From JAFEBO01 sp044221315 (GTDB lineage: Bacteria > Planctomycetota > Phycisphaerae > Phycisphaerales > UBA1924): a DNA stretch of 64,000 bases. Numbering within the stretch: position 1 is the first letter of the stretch; every line of letters starts with the position of its first letter. This document shows positions 10,827 to 19,425 of this stretch, in pieces. Location of the stretch: positions 1 through 64,000 of the forward strand of contig JBGAPK010000017.1 of assembly GCA_044221315.1 (NCBI GenBank). Reading direction: 5' to 3'. The notes beneath the pieces were generated by a model. It ran no database searches. It had not been told where the DNA came from and saw only the letters and a program-made list of their open reading frames with translations. Position numbers and translations under genes: made by a program.

Positions 10827-11468
10827 TCAGCCCCGCTTCGCCCGCGCCGCCGGCATGTGCCGCTCGATCAATTCGAGCACCGCCGGCCGCGCAACCTGCG
10901 CCGCATCATCCCGACCGTGCACATGGCGCAGCACCAGCGTTCCGTCCACAAGGATCGTGAACTGGTCGGCGAAGTCGTCAGGGTTGCTCGCGCCCGCCTT
11001 GGCGGCAAGGTTCCGGAAGTGATCCCGCGTCCGACGCTTGTGCTCGGCGCCGATACGGTGGATCGGATCGCGCTTGTCCGCGAACTCGGTCGCGACGTTG
11101 ATGAACATGCACCCGTGGAAGTCCGGATCGTTGAACCAGAGGTCCAGCACATCAAAGAACGCCACTAATTGCCCGCGCGGGTCATCGCCCGCAAGCTTCT
11201 TCGCCGCCCTGTCCCACGCCTGCATTTCCCACTCGTCGCGTGCCTGCACGCACGCCAGAACGAGGTCGTCCTTGGCCTCGAAATGCTTGTAAAACGTGGT
11301 CTTGGTGACCCCCGCGTGCTCGATCACGCGGTCGAGACCGACCGCCTGAAAACCCTCGCGGTAGAACAGCTCGATGCCCGCCGAGATCAGACGCTCGCGT
11401 CCGGTCGTGGGCGGAGGGGGCTGGCCGAGCAATTCCGCCACGCTCTTGGATTGACTCTGAATGCCCAT
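10827..11468 (-). CDS. TetR/AcrR family transcriptional regulator
   Basis: 213 residues. The N-terminal DNA-binding domain is clear: RERLISAGIELFYREGFQAV, then VIEHAGVTKTTFYKHFEAKDD (helix-turn-helix at about residues 45-65). The remainder is a helical ligand/dimer domain (about 85-195) with the DFHGCMFINVATEFAD stretch typical of the group that regulates OsmC/quinone or thiol-stress genes. It is divergent from the osmC-like gene with 166 bases between, so it probably represses that gene and itself. The palindromic pair at 11522-11552 is a candidate operator. The ligand is unknown; Cys at the MF-proximal position might sense oxidants, which is speculation. Confidence 0.9.
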   Translation of the reverse strand: MGIQSQSKSVAELLGQPPPPTTGRERLISAGIELFYREGFQAVGLDRVIEHAGVTKTTFYKHFEAKDDLVLACVQARDEWEMQAWDRAAKKLAGDDPRGQLVAFFDVLDLWFNDPDFHGCMFINVATEFADKRDPIHRIGAEHKRRTRDHFRNLAAKAGASNPDDFADQFTILVDGTLVLRHVHGRDDAAQVARPAVLELIERHMPAARAKRG

Positions 11469-11521
11469 GGGAGTTTCCCTGCTGAAGGATAGGAGTTTGA
11501 TGCAGGCCCGCGGGCAGTAGG

Positions 11522-11552
11522 GGTGTACCTCAAGTTAACCGGAGGGTGCACC
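11522..11552. promoter_or_regulatory. Candidate TetR operator pair
   Basis: GGTGTACC (11522-11529) and GGTGCACC (11545-11552), 23 bases centre to centre (about two helical turns) in the divergent TetR/osmC spacer. GGTGCACC is self-complementary and the other site differs by one base. Two equivalent half-sites are common for TetR dimers. Not tested. Confidence 0.35.
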
Positions 11553-11634
11553 ACGAGTGCTCTGTTCACACACGCGTCCGGCGGCATCATTGAACGTGTC
11601 GGGCCAGTAACCCGGCACACTCGGAGAATCACAC

Positions 11635-12222
11635 ATGGGTACCAACGCAACCGAAACCAGCACGATCATCAACGGCATCGACGTCAGCGCGCTCCAGAGC
11701 ACGATCGACACCGTCCGCAAGACGCCCAAGGAAGGCAAGACCTCCTGGCGCGTCCGCAGTTCCTGGAAGGGCGGCACTCGCTCGGACCACCAGGTCAACG
11801 GCTGCGTCATCGGAAGCAAAAATGTCCAGCGCGAGTTCACGATCCGCTCCGACGAACCTCTAGAACTCTGCGGCACAAACCGCTACGCCAACCCGCAGGA
11901 ACTCCTGCTCTCCTCGCTCAACGCGTGCATGGTGGTCGGGTACGCCGCCATCGCGGCGCACATGGGCATCACGCTGACGAAACTCGAAATCGAAATCAGC
12001 GGCGACATCGATCTCCGTGGCTTCCTCGGGATCGATCCCAAGGTTCCAGCCGGCTACGGCGCCCTGAATCAGGTCGTCCGCATCAGCGGCGACGCAACCC
12101 CTGCCCAGTTCGCCCAATTGCACGATGCGGTCCGGGCGACCAGCCCGAATCTCTACAACGTCACCCGTGCCATCCCGACCGACTCGCGTCTCATCATCGA
12201 GAGCGGCGCGGCAGGGAAGTAG
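11635..12222 (+). CDS. OsmC/Ohr family protein
   Basis: 195 residues. OsmC-fold proteins reduce organic hydroperoxides with reactive cysteines. Recognisable pieces are SSWKGGTRSDHQVNG, the ANPQELLLSSLNACMVVGYAA helix carrying the conserved Cys (about residue 98), and the C-terminal strand text NPLYNVTRAI-like SPNLYNVTRAIPTDS. A second Cys (CGTNRYANPQ, about residue 81) precedes it. The start is the first ATG, after a short leader without a strong purine box. It is divergent from TetR and followed 209 bases later by an AhpD-like gene, so this looks like a small thiol/peroxide-stress module. Confidence 0.88.
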   Translation: MGTNATETSTIINGIDVSALQSTIDTVRKTPKEGKTSWRVRSSWKGGTRSDHQVNGCVIGSKNVQREFTIRSDEPLELCGTNRYANPQELLLSSLNACMVVGYAAIAAHMGITLTKLEIEISGDIDLRGFLGIDPKVPAGYGALNQVVRISGDATPAQFAQLHDAVRATSPNLYNVTRAIPTDSRLIIESGAAGK

Positions 12223-12291
12223 CTCTCTTCGGGGCTTGCATCCGCCGCTCAATTTCGAAAGGTGTTATCCGGCTCTGGTGTAGTGCAGGAT

Positions 12292-12318
12292 GAGGGCGGT
12301 CCATGGCTGACCGCCCTC
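12292..12318. other. Perfect 10-base-stem hairpin between osmC-like and ahpD-like genes
   Basis: GAGGGCGGTC, loop CATGGCT, GACCGCCCTC. No U-run follows on either strand, so it is more likely a stabilising or attenuating structure in the intercistronic mRNA than a complete intrinsic terminator. Confidence 0.5.
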
Positions 12319-12431
12319 GGTCGGCGCACTCTTCGAAGAACGGCGCAAGCAGCCCCCGCCGCGCAACGCGGGCGGCTGCCAAGCGGAGAGTTGAAAGCCG
12401 AACGCCAAGCCCTGTCTGAAAGGACCCTCTT

Positions 12432-12734
12432 ATGTACGACACGAAGAACCTGTCCAAGTTTCCCCGCTACGCCCAGCTGGCCCCCGAAGCGTTCAAGGCC
12501 TTCGTCGCCTTCGACGAAGCCGTGGTCAAGGGCGGAGTCATCCCGCTCAAGTACAAGGAACTGATCGCGGTAGCCGTCGCGCTCACGGCGCAGTGCCCCT
12601 ACTGCATCGACATTCACACAAGGAAGGCCAAGCAGGCCGGCGCTACCGAGCAGGAACTCGCCGAGACAACGTTGATCGTCGCGGCCATCCGCGCCGGCGG
12701 GGCCATCACGCACGGCACGCACGCGCAGGAGTAG
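12432..12734 (+). CDS. AhpD-like carboxymuconolactone decarboxylase family protein
   Basis: 100 residues, the usual length for a single-domain member. The redox motif CPYCIDIHT (about residues 55-63) with the preceding KYKELIAVAVALTAQ helix and the following KQAGATEQELAETTLIVA helix is the AhpD signature. The two cysteines and His carry out disulfide-linked peroxidase support. It lies downstream of osmC-like on the same strand, with a hairpin between them, and fits the same stress response. The start ATG lies shortly after an AGGA-like site (GAAAGGACC). Confidence 0.9.
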   Translation: MYDTKNLSKFPRYAQLAPEAFKAFVAFDEAVVKGGVIPLKYKELIAVAVALTAQCPYCIDIHTRKAKQAGATEQELAETTLIVAAIRAGGAITHGTHAQE

Positions 12735-12752
12735 CGTCGAAGGCTCGGGGTT

Positions 12753-13760
12753 CTACCTCAACTCGCCGGCGAGCCACCGGACCGTGTTCAGGACGAATTG
12801 CTTGTTGTCATTCCCGGGCGCGTTCATGCCGAACTTGGTACCCCGATTGGCGTCGATCTGCGCCGTCAGCATCGCGGCCTCGCCGAGGATGACGACCCGG
12901 CCCTTGCCGTGGCTCATTGCCAATCCCTGGCAGTGACCCGCGGCAGGGGTGTCCGCGGTCTCGAACGTGGTGGTCGTGACGCCGCCCTTGGTTTCCGACT
13001 TGGAGCCGATCGGCACACGATCCACGGCGGAATCGGCGAGCACGAGCAGGGCGTCCGCTTCGGAGGGGCCGAGGAGCGACTGGCCGGCAAAGGTCTCGAC
13101 GGTTCCGACTTGTTCCTTTTCGTTCCGGCCGTTGATGATCGGGTGTGTGCCGAGCCCCTTGGCTGCCGTGAAGACCAGTTGCCCCGGATCGCCGGAGCCG
13201 GGACGCGCGTTTGCCTCGTCGTCGCACCACCCGCCGAACATGGTCACGCCGAAGGTCTTCGCGAGCGGGGCGGCGGAGGATCCGTACGGATGGTGGTCGG
13301 CGACGAGCAGCAGAGATCCGCCGCTCCTGACCCAGCGTTCGAGAGTCGCGATTTCATCCTGCGAGAACGCGGAATCCTCGCGTCTGGGTTTGCCCGCCGA
13401 GGCGTTCACGATCACCAGCACATCGGTGCGTGAAAGGAGCGAGTCATCGATCTTTGCGGACGATGTCTCAACGACGCATCCGTCCGCGCGGAGCAGGTTG
13501 GCGAAGGGCTCATAGCGGCCACGGATGGAGTGAGAGTTGTTGTGGCCGTGGTCGAATGTGACGCGTGGGTGCTTGACGCTGAGTGCCGGGGCCACAACAG
13601 ACGCGTCGTAGGTCAGGTCGGCGCCCGGCTCTTTCAGAAAGAACCAGGTGCCGATGGCACCGGCGGCAATTATCAGTGGAACGGCCGCCTTCGCAGCGGT
13701 CCCCGCGATGGAGGCTTTCCGCATCGCTGATTGTTCGGAGGCGGAGGTCGGGCATTTCAC
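12753..13760 (-). CDS. Membrane-anchored GATase-like (DUF4350-type) protein
   Basis: 335 residues, or 323 if the start is ATG 13724. A single N-terminal hydrophobic segment (AAVPLIIAAGAIGTWFFL) anchors it. The remainder looks like a class I glutamine-amidotransferase-like fold that lacks the catalytic Cys: SVKHPRVTFDHGHNNSHS, DVLVIVNASAGKP, WVRSGGSLLLVADHHPYG and GRVVILGEAAMLTAQ. Similar domains occur in DUF4350 and gliding/ABC-accessory proteins that bind rather than cleave. It is divergent from the molybdenum-hydroxylase operon with 79 bases between, which suggests shared control, though no link in function is obvious. Confidence 0.7.
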   Translation of the reverse strand: MKCPTSASEQSAMRKASIAGTAAKAAVPLIIAAGAIGTWFFLKEPGADLTYDASVVAPALSVKHPRVTFDHGHNNSHSIRGRYEPFANLLRADGCVVETSSAKIDDSLLSRTDVLVIVNASAGKPRREDSAFSQDEIATLERWVRSGGSLLLVADHHPYGSSAAPLAKTFGVTMFGGWCDDEANARPGSGDPGQLVFTAAKGLGTHPIINGRNEKEQVGTVETFAGQSLLGPSEADALLVLADSAVDRVPIGSKSETKGGVTTTTFETADTPAAGHCQGLAMSHGKGRVVILGEAAMLTAQIDANRGTKFGMNAPGNDNKQFVLNTVRWLAGELR

Positions 13761-13839
13761 CGGGGAGGGGAAATGTGCCCGATCGGCGGGTGTGCTAGAT
13801 TGATGTCGTCACGGCCCGCGCAGCCGGGAGGATGAACCC

Positions 13840-14496
13840 ATGCCCGATTCACCACGTTCGCTGGATGAGCCCAAGGGATTTTCGCGGCGGTCCTTTATTA
13901 AGACTGTTGGTGTCTCCGCGACGGTGAGCACGCTCTCGGGGATCGCCGAGGCCGCGGCGATCGAGCACGAGCGGGCGGAGGAAACCCCGGTGCTCGGACC
14001 CGGTCCGGTTCCGATCAGGTTCACGGTCAACGGCAAGGCGGCACAGGTCAAGGTCGAGCCCTCGACAACGCTGCTCGAGGCGCTGCGACTTCACCTCAAC
14101 ATGACGGGAAGCAAACTCATCTGCGACCGCGGCTCGTGCGGCGGATGTTCCGTCATCATCGACGGCAAGATCATGAACGCGTGCATGACGCTGGCGATCG
14201 ACGCGATGGGTGCGAAGATCACGACGGTCGAAGGCTTGGCCAAAGACGGCCAGCTCGATCCGGTGCAGGTGTCCTTCGTCCGGCACGACGCATTGCAGTG
14301 CGGCTACTGCACGCCGGGCTTCGTGGTCGCGACGCGCGTGTTGCTCAACGACATCCCCAAGCCCACGCTTGATCAGATCAAGCACGCGCTGGGCGGGAAT
14401 ATCTGCCGCTGCGGTACGTACACGAACATCTTCAACGCGGCTCTCGAGGCATCGGGCCAGTCGCCCATCATGGACCAGAAAGGGGTGACGGCATGA
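13840..14496 (+). CDS. Molybdenum hydroxylase iron-sulfur subunit (Tat-exported, PaoA/YagT-like)
   Basis: 218 residues. A twin-arginine signal RRSFIKTVGV (residues 16-25) precedes the mature domain, as in the periplasmic aldehyde oxidoreductase PaoA. The plant-type [2Fe-2S] ligands are C95, C100, C103 and C115 (CDRGSCGGCSV, NACM). The second, helical [2Fe-2S] domain has C154/C157 (QCGYCTPGF) and C189/C191 (NICRCGTY). It passes electrons from the Mo site to FAD. It overlaps the next subunit in ATGA. Subunit order here is FeS, Mo, FAD, unlike E. coli paoABC, which is FeS, FAD, Mo. Confidence 0.93.
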   Translation: MPDSPRSLDEPKGFSRRSFIKTVGVSATVSTLSGIAEAAAIEHERAEETPVLGPGPVPIRFTVNGKAAQVKVEPSTTLLEALRLHLNMTGSKLICDRGSCGGCSVIIDGKIMNACMTLAIDAMGAKITTVEGLAKDGQLDPVQVSFVRHDALQCGYCTPGFVVATRVLLNDIPKPTLDQIKHALGGNICRCGTYTNIFNAALEASGQSPIMDQKGVTA

Positions 14497-16604
14497 AGAT
14501 CGATACAGCCCCAACCTTGAACGGAACCTCGTCGATCCCGTTCGACATGCCGACGACCAACCGACCGATGAATCTCGGGCAGTCGATGAACGACAACGCG
14601 TCGCGCCTCGATGGAATCGCCAAGGTAACCGGCGCGGCGAAATACTCGAGCGACATGCTGCTGCCGGGAGCGGTCTTCATCCGCTTTGTCCGCTGCCCCT
14701 TCGGCGCGGCCAACCTGGAATCGGTCGATGATTCGGCGGCTCGCAAGGTTCCGGGCGTACTGGATATCGACATCCAGATGAAGGAATGCCAGTACAACGG
14801 GCAGCCGGTGGGGCACGTGGTGGGGGACTCGCCGGCCGCCGCGGCACGGGCGCTCGCGGCGCTCAAGCTGACGTGGAAGCGGCTGCCTGTCAAAACGCTG
14901 ATCACGGATTCCATTACGAAAGCGCCGGAGCCGACCGAGGAAACCAAGAAGCTCATGGCCGGAGCCGCGCTTTCGCACGACGCGGTCTATTCGACTCCGG
15001 TGCAGACGCACTCATCGCTCGAGCCGCACGGCGGCGTGGTCGATCACAAGGGCGACAAGGCGACGGTGTACGCCTCGACGCAGGGGACGTTTTCGGTGCG
15101 AGACGGCATGGGCGATGTGCTCGGGCTCAAGGCATCCGAATTCGAAGTCATTTGCGAGTACGTCGGAGGCGGTTTCGGCTCCAAGCTTGGCGGGCCGGGA
15201 AAGGAACTCACGCTGGCGGCGAAGATCTCGAAAAAACTCAATCGCCCGGCGTACCTCGTGTGCAATCGCGCCGAGGAACATCTTGACACGGGCAACCGGC
15301 CGTCGAGCCGCACCGTGATCCGGCTCGCGTTCGAGAAGGACGGCACGATTACCGGGGGCGAAATCCGGACGTTCGGCGGCGTCGGTGTTGCGGGCGGCGG
15401 CGGGGGAGTCGCGATTCCTTCGGGTCGGTACAACCTCGGCAATGTGGACAAGAAGCACGAGGATGTGAAGTTCAACGCGGGCGGCCCTCGCCCGTTCCGG
15501 GCACCGGGACACCCGCAGGCGACGTTCGCGGAAGAACTGATGCTCGACGAGATCGCGGCAAAGGCGGGCATCAACCCGCTCGAGCTGCGGCGCAAGCTCT
15601 TTAAGGACGACGTCTACAAAGAGATGCTCGAGGTCGGGTCGAAACTGATCGGGTGGAAAGACCGCAAGGCCAACGGCTCGCAGACCTCGGTGATGCGGAC
15701 GGGGTTCGGCATCGGCGCCGGCGGCTGGGGGAGCGCTTCTCCGGGCGGAAACGCGGAAGTTGTGATTCACCAGGACGGCTCGGTCGAGAGCCGCACCGGG
15801 ACGCAAGACATCGGCACCGGCCAGCGGACGACGATGGCTATCTGCACGGCCGACTCGATCGGGATTCCGCTTTCGTTGGTCACGGTGCAGATCGGGCGCT
15901 CGACGCTTCCGCCGGGGCCGGGCTCGGGAGGAAGTGTGACATCGCCGACGACCGCGCCGACGATGATGGCGGCGGCGGCCGATGCGAAAGCGAAGTTGTT
16001 TGAAGTGCTCGCGAAGGAAGCGGGCGCGAATGCCGCGGACTTCTCGGTGAAGGACGGCGCGGTGCTGCGTGGCGGCAAGCAGTTCCTCACGTGGAAAGAC
16101 GCCTGCTCCAAGCTCACGGCCGACGGAGTGAAGGGTTCGGCGAGCACCGGCGACGGCGGCAAGGGCGCTTCGCAGGGCGTGCAGTTCGTGCGGATCGATG
16201 TCGATACCGAGACGGGTGTCATCTATCCGCGCCATGTGATCGCAATCCAGTCGTGCGGGCGGGTCATCTGCCGCAAGACGGCGGAGAGCCAGATCATCGG
16301 CGGCGTGATCCAAGGGCTTTCGTTCGGGCTCTTCGAGAATCGCATCCTCGACCGCAATGTGGGGGCGATGGTGAACCCGAATTTCGAGTTCTACAAGATT
16401 CTGGGGCCGAACGACATGCCGCACATCGAGCCGGTACTGTGGTGGCACGGGCAGACCGGTGTGAAGGCGCTCGGCGAGCCACCTTCGGTGCCGACCGCGG
16501 CGGCGCTCGGGTGTGCGCTCTTCAATGCGATTGGGAGGCCGGTGCGCCACATGCCGCTGACGCCCGACAAGGTGCTCATGGCCTGGGAAGGAGCCGTGGC
16601 ATGA
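14493..16604 (+). CDS. Molybdopterin-binding subunit of xanthine dehydrogenase/aldehyde oxidoreductase family
   Basis: 703 residues, the normal length for a YagR/PaoC-type large subunit. An Ald_Xan_dh_C-like N-terminus (SRLDGIAKVTGAAKYSSD) is followed by cofactor-binding loops: EYVGGGFGSKLGGPGKE, the FRAPGHPQATFAEE segment and GTQDIGTGQRT. The active-site Glu lies in the C-terminal LGEPPSVPTAAALG loop. It oxidises an aldehyde or N-heterocycle; the substrate cannot be read from sequence. The start overlaps the FeS subunit stop (ATGA) and the end overlaps the FAD subunit start (ATGA). It has no Tat signal, so it is probably co-exported with the small subunit. No XdhC/PaoD maturation factor lies in the window. 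Confidence 0.94.
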   Translation: MKIDTAPTLNGTSSIPFDMPTTNRPMNLGQSMNDNASRLDGIAKVTGAAKYSSDMLLPGAVFIRFVRCPFGAANLESVDDSAARKVPGVLDIDIQMKECQYNGQPVGHVVGDSPAAAARALAALKLTWKRLPVKTLITDSITKAPEPTEETKKLMAGAALSHDAVYSTPVQTHSSLEPHGGVVDHKGDKATVYASTQGTFSVRDGMGDVLGLKASEFEVICEYVGGGFGSKLGGPGKELTLAAKISKKLNRPAYLVCNRAEEHLDTGNRPSSRTVIRLAFEKDGTITGGEIRTFGGVGVAGGGGGVAIPSGRYNLGNVDKKHEDVKFNAGGPRPFRAPGHPQATFAEELMLDEIAAKAGINPLELRRKLFKDDVYKEMLEVGSKLIGWKDRKANGSQTSVMRTGFGIGAGGWGSASPGGNAEVVIHQDGSVESRTGTQDIGTGQRTTMAICTADSIGIPLSLVTVQIGRSTLPPGPGSGGSVTSPTTAPTMMAAAADAKAKLFEVLAKEAGANAADFSVKDGAVLRGGKQFLTWKDACSKLTADGVKGSASTGDGGKGASQGVQFVRIDVDTETGVIYPRHVIAIQSCGRVICRKTAESQIIGGVIQGLSFGLFENRILDRNVGAMVNPNFEFYKILGPNDMPHIEPVLWWHGQTGVKALGEPPSVPTAAALGCALFNAIGRPVRHMPLTPDKVLMAWEGAVA

Positions 16605-17602
16605 ACAGCTTTGCGATCGCCCAGCCCAAATCGTTCGAGGATGCGTCGAAGATCGTGACGGACAAGAAGTACAGCCTCGCCGTGCTCAAGGCGGGCGGGA
16701 TCGATCTGCTGGATCATCTGAAGGAAGGGCTTATCGAGCCGGATCTTCTGGTGGATGTTCGCCGATTGAGGTTTGAGGGCGGGCGAGGATCGCCTGGAGT
16801 TTCGGGCGGCACGGTGCGGATCGAGGCGGGGACGACACTCGCGGAGATTGCCGCCTCTGATGCACTCCGCCAGGCGGCACCGGTGCTGGCGCAGGCGGTT
16901 GAGAATGCCGCGTCGCCCCAGGTTCGCAACGCGGCGACCGCCGCCGGGAATTTGCTGCAGAGGCCCCGCTGCTGGTATTACCGCAACGAGCAGTTCAATT
17001 GCCTGAAGAAGGGTGGGAGCACCTGCTTCGCGGCGGAGGGCGAGAATCGCTATCACGCGATCTTCGGCGATGGTCCGTGCCACATCGTGCACCCGTCCAA
17101 CCTCGCGCCGGCGCTCATGGTCTGCGACGGCGTGGTGCATCTGGTTGGTTCGTCGCGGAAGGAACTGCCGCTTGCTCGACTCTTCCACATGCCCGACAAG
17201 GGCGTCAAGAGCGAGAACAACCTCGAGCCGGGCGAGGTCGTGACCTTCATCACCTGCGACGCGGCATCGAAGAGCGGCTTCTATGCGATCAAGGAGAAGC
17301 AGTCGTTCGATTGGCCGCTGGTTGCCGCGGCGGTGGCGCTTGAGTTGAATGGGACAACTATCACCAAGGCGCGGGTGTGCGCCGGGGCGGTGGCGCCGGT
17401 GCCGTGGGCGCTGCCGAACGTCGAAGAGGCGCTCAAGGGCGTGGACGTGGCGAACGCGGATGCCTTGAAAAAGGCCTGCGCCGTCGCGGCCGATGGGGCT
17501 AAGCCGATGACCGACAACGCGTACAAGGTGAAATTGCTGCCGGTGGCGGTTCGGCGCGCGGTGCTGATCGCGGCCGGGCGCAAGGCGGAGGTGGAATCAT
17601 GA
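16601..17602 (+). CDS. FAD-binding subunit of molybdenum hydroxylase (PaoB/YagS-like)
   Basis: 333 residues from ATG 16601 (ATGA overlap with the Mo subunit); the frame is open further upstream, but that part lies inside the large subunit gene. FAD-binding stretch ASPQVRNAATAAGNLLQ (about 105-120) is followed by four cysteines, C124, C134, C142 and C160 (RCWYYRNEQFNC, STC, GPC). These match the extra [4Fe-4S] insertion of PaoB rather than ordinary xanthine dehydrogenase. The C-terminal CO_deh_flav_C-like region runs from about 230. With two [2Fe-2S], one [4Fe-4S], FAD and Mo, the complex is likely a periplasmic aldehyde-type oxidoreductase. Confidence 0.92.
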   Translation: MNSFAIAQPKSFEDASKIVTDKKYSLAVLKAGGIDLLDHLKEGLIEPDLLVDVRRLRFEGGRGSPGVSGGTVRIEAGTTLAEIAASDALRQAAPVLAQAVENAASPQVRNAATAAGNLLQRPRCWYYRNEQFNCLKKGGSTCFAAEGENRYHAIFGDGPCHIVHPSNLAPALMVCDGVVHLVGSSRKELPLARLFHMPDKGVKSENNLEPGEVVTFITCDAASKSGFYAIKEKQSFDWPLVAAAVALELNGTTITKARVCAGAVAPVPWALPNVEEALKGVDVANADALKKACAVAADGAKPMTDNAYKVKLLPVAVRRAVLIAAGRKAEVES

Positions 17603-17865
17603 ATTTCGATGCCCCGCTGAACATGAAGCCCTGCTGCATGAATATGCGGCACAAGATGATGTACTGCGATCCGCGCCAGGCGAGGCCGGGGATGATCGAC
17701 GCGGAGTCGGAGACGCGGGTTTTGCTGTGCATCCTGACCCAGGAAGTACTCGGGCCGGATGACAAGCCGGTGACGATGAAGGCGTGCGGCCCGGATCGGC
17801 CTTGCTACAAGGGAGCGCCGCGGGCGGAGCCGACGGCGCCGGAGCCGGGGTTGAGTGTGTCGTAA
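17599..17865 (+). CDS. Small Cys-rich protein of the molybdenum hydroxylase operon
   Basis: 88 residues, starting in an ATGA overlap with the FAD subunit stop, so almost certainly translated with it. No family is recognised. It has seven cysteines (CC at 12-13, then in MMYCDP, VLLCIL, KACGPD, RPCYK) and Met-rich text MNMRHKMMY. There is no signal peptide or membrane segment. Possible roles are metal or cofactor binding, or assembly of the complex in the absence of an XdhC-type chaperone; both are inference. The last 20 residues are low-complexity Pro/Ala. Confidence 0.75.
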   Translation: MNFDAPLNMKPCCMNMRHKMMYCDPRQARPGMIDAESETRVLLCILTQEVLGPDDKPVTMKACGPDRPCYKGAPRAEPTAPEPGLSVS

Positions 17866-18072
17866 GCCTCGCGGCGGTTGTGAGAGTTTGGCGTTGGCGC
17901 TGAGGCGGGCGGCGAGCCTGCTTCGTCGGCCCTCCGGGCCGGGATGAAGTAGGGATGCTTTCCGGCGGCCGGTGAAGCGCTCCGCCCCGGCAACGATCGA
18001 GCACCCTCCGGGCGGGAGCTCGATGCCGGATTGGAGGCGTTCTGCCGCTCCATTCCTCTTCGCCATCCTGCG

Positions 18073-19416
18073 TCAGCGCCCACCGGCTTTCTGAATCGGC
18101 ACGTTGGGTATCACGATGTCCGGTCCGATCCAGACCGAGTTCATGTCGATCGTTTGTTCGGCCGCCGAGGTTGAAGGGGTGAAGATCAGGTCGACGCTCG
18201 TCGCGTCGAGACTGTTTGCAAAGCCGCCGGCGCTGAAGCCGGACGATCCACCTTTCGAAAAATAGACAATGCCGAGCGAGAGCTTTGTTCCCGGTTCGCT
18301 GCCGTCGGCGAGGCGGGCAAAGACCTCGAAAGCCAGCGGCACGGGCGCATCCCGGCAGTAGATCATCGCGGAAAGGAACCGGTCCTTTCCCAGGTCAACC
18401 TGCGCGACGGTCAGCGCCTTGCGGATCTTGTCCGCAAGCGAGTCGTCGGATATGCCCGACACGACGCCGGCGTCGGGCTTCGCGATTTCCAAGATATTGT
18501 CGAAGTCCTGCGTCCAACTTCCGAGCACCCGGTTAGTGTCGGACGGGTCGAGCACCTCGAACCTGTACGTCGCAACGGACTTGTGCTCGCCTTCCGGCAG
18601 GCCGACACGCACGAGCTGCCCGATTCTCGACGTGCCGCTCCGGCGCAGTGTTACCTGAGAGTGCGCGAAATCGTTCATGACAACCTCGTGGCCCGAGAGG
18701 GTCAGCCGGTCGATGCCGTGCCTGACGACGACGCGAGCGGCCGAGCCGGGACCCAATTGCGTTCCGAAGATGGTCAGGCTGATGGGCAGTTCCGCGCCCC
18801 GTCGAATCGCCTTTCGGTGCAGGCAGATCGGAACGATGCTGTACCGAACATAGTCCACCCACTGCGCGTCGTTGATCCGGCCGCTAGCGCGGGCCTGCTC
18901 GATGATCTCGCTCCAGCCATCATTCCAAGTGATGTTCGGCGTCGTGCGCAGACGCATCGCGGTCGCGACGAGCGAGGCGATGGTTGGTTCTGGCAGCGAG
19001 CCGGAGCGCATGCGCTTGGCGAGTTCATCGAGCGAGGCAGTCGCTCGGCTCGGCGTGCCCTGTTCGGCCTCGATCATGAGCAGCCAGACGGGCGCGTAGG
19101 GATAGAGGTTGGCGCTGGACGTCTTCGCGTAGATGAGACCTCCAACCGCGAGCAGCGGAAGCAGCGTGAGGAGAGCCCCGGTCGTCAGCGCAATTCCGGA
19201 GCGGGATCGGCGCGGCCGTGCGGCGCCCGGGACGCCAAGGGACTTTCCGCACTCCGGGCAGACGGATTCATCGGGGATTCCAAGGACATCGAAGCCGCAG
19301 CCGGAGCAGATGAGCGAGCCGGGAACGGAGCGTCCACGGATCGCAAGAATGAAGATGATGATGCCGTTCAGAAAGACAGCGACGGCGACGAGGAGGATGA
19401 GGCCGATGGGGGGCAC
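18073..19416 (-). CDS. Membrane protein with N-terminal zinc ribbon, hypothetical
   Basis: 447 residues. The first segment is a transmembrane helix (PIGLILLVAVAVFLNGIIIF), then a zinc-ribbon pair CSGCGFDVLG and CPECGKSLG (about residues 40-65), then a second transmembrane helix (TGALLTLLPLLAVGGLIYA). A long soluble part follows with the pattern LDELAKRMRSGSLPEPTIA and beta-rich domains. This arrangement (TM, CxxCG ribbon, TM) is common in uncharacterised planctomycete proteins. It is followed at 10 bases by no partner on the same strand; the DUF1801 gene just upstream (minus strand) could be in the same transcript. Function unknown. Confidence 0.7.
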   Translation of the reverse strand: MPPIGLILLVAVAVFLNGIIIFILAIRGRSVPGSLICSGCGFDVLGIPDESVCPECGKSLGVPGAARPRRSRSGIALTTGALLTLLPLLAVGGLIYAKTSSANLYPYAPVWLLMIEAEQGTPSRATASLDELAKRMRSGSLPEPTIASLVATAMRLRTTPNITWNDGWSEIIEQARASGRINDAQWVDYVRYSIVPICLHRKAIRRGAELPISLTIFGTQLGPGSAARVVVRHGIDRLTLSGHEVVMNDFAHSQVTLRRSGTSRIGQLVRVGLPEGEHKSVATYRFEVLDPSDTNRVLGSWTQDFDNILEIAKPDAGVVSGISDDSLADKIRKALTVAQVDLGKDRFLSAMIYCRDAPVPLAFEVFARLADGSEPGTKLSLGIVYFSKGGSSGFSAGGFANSLDATSVDLIFTPSTSAAEQTIDMNSVWIGPDIVIPNVPIQKAGGR

Positions 19417-19425
19417 GGGAAGTGT

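Noticed and set aside
16091..17602. 503-codon frame for the FAD subunit
   Set aside because: The part before 16601 lies within the molybdopterin subunit gene and is Arg-rich shadow text; the ATGA overlap at 16601 is the better start.
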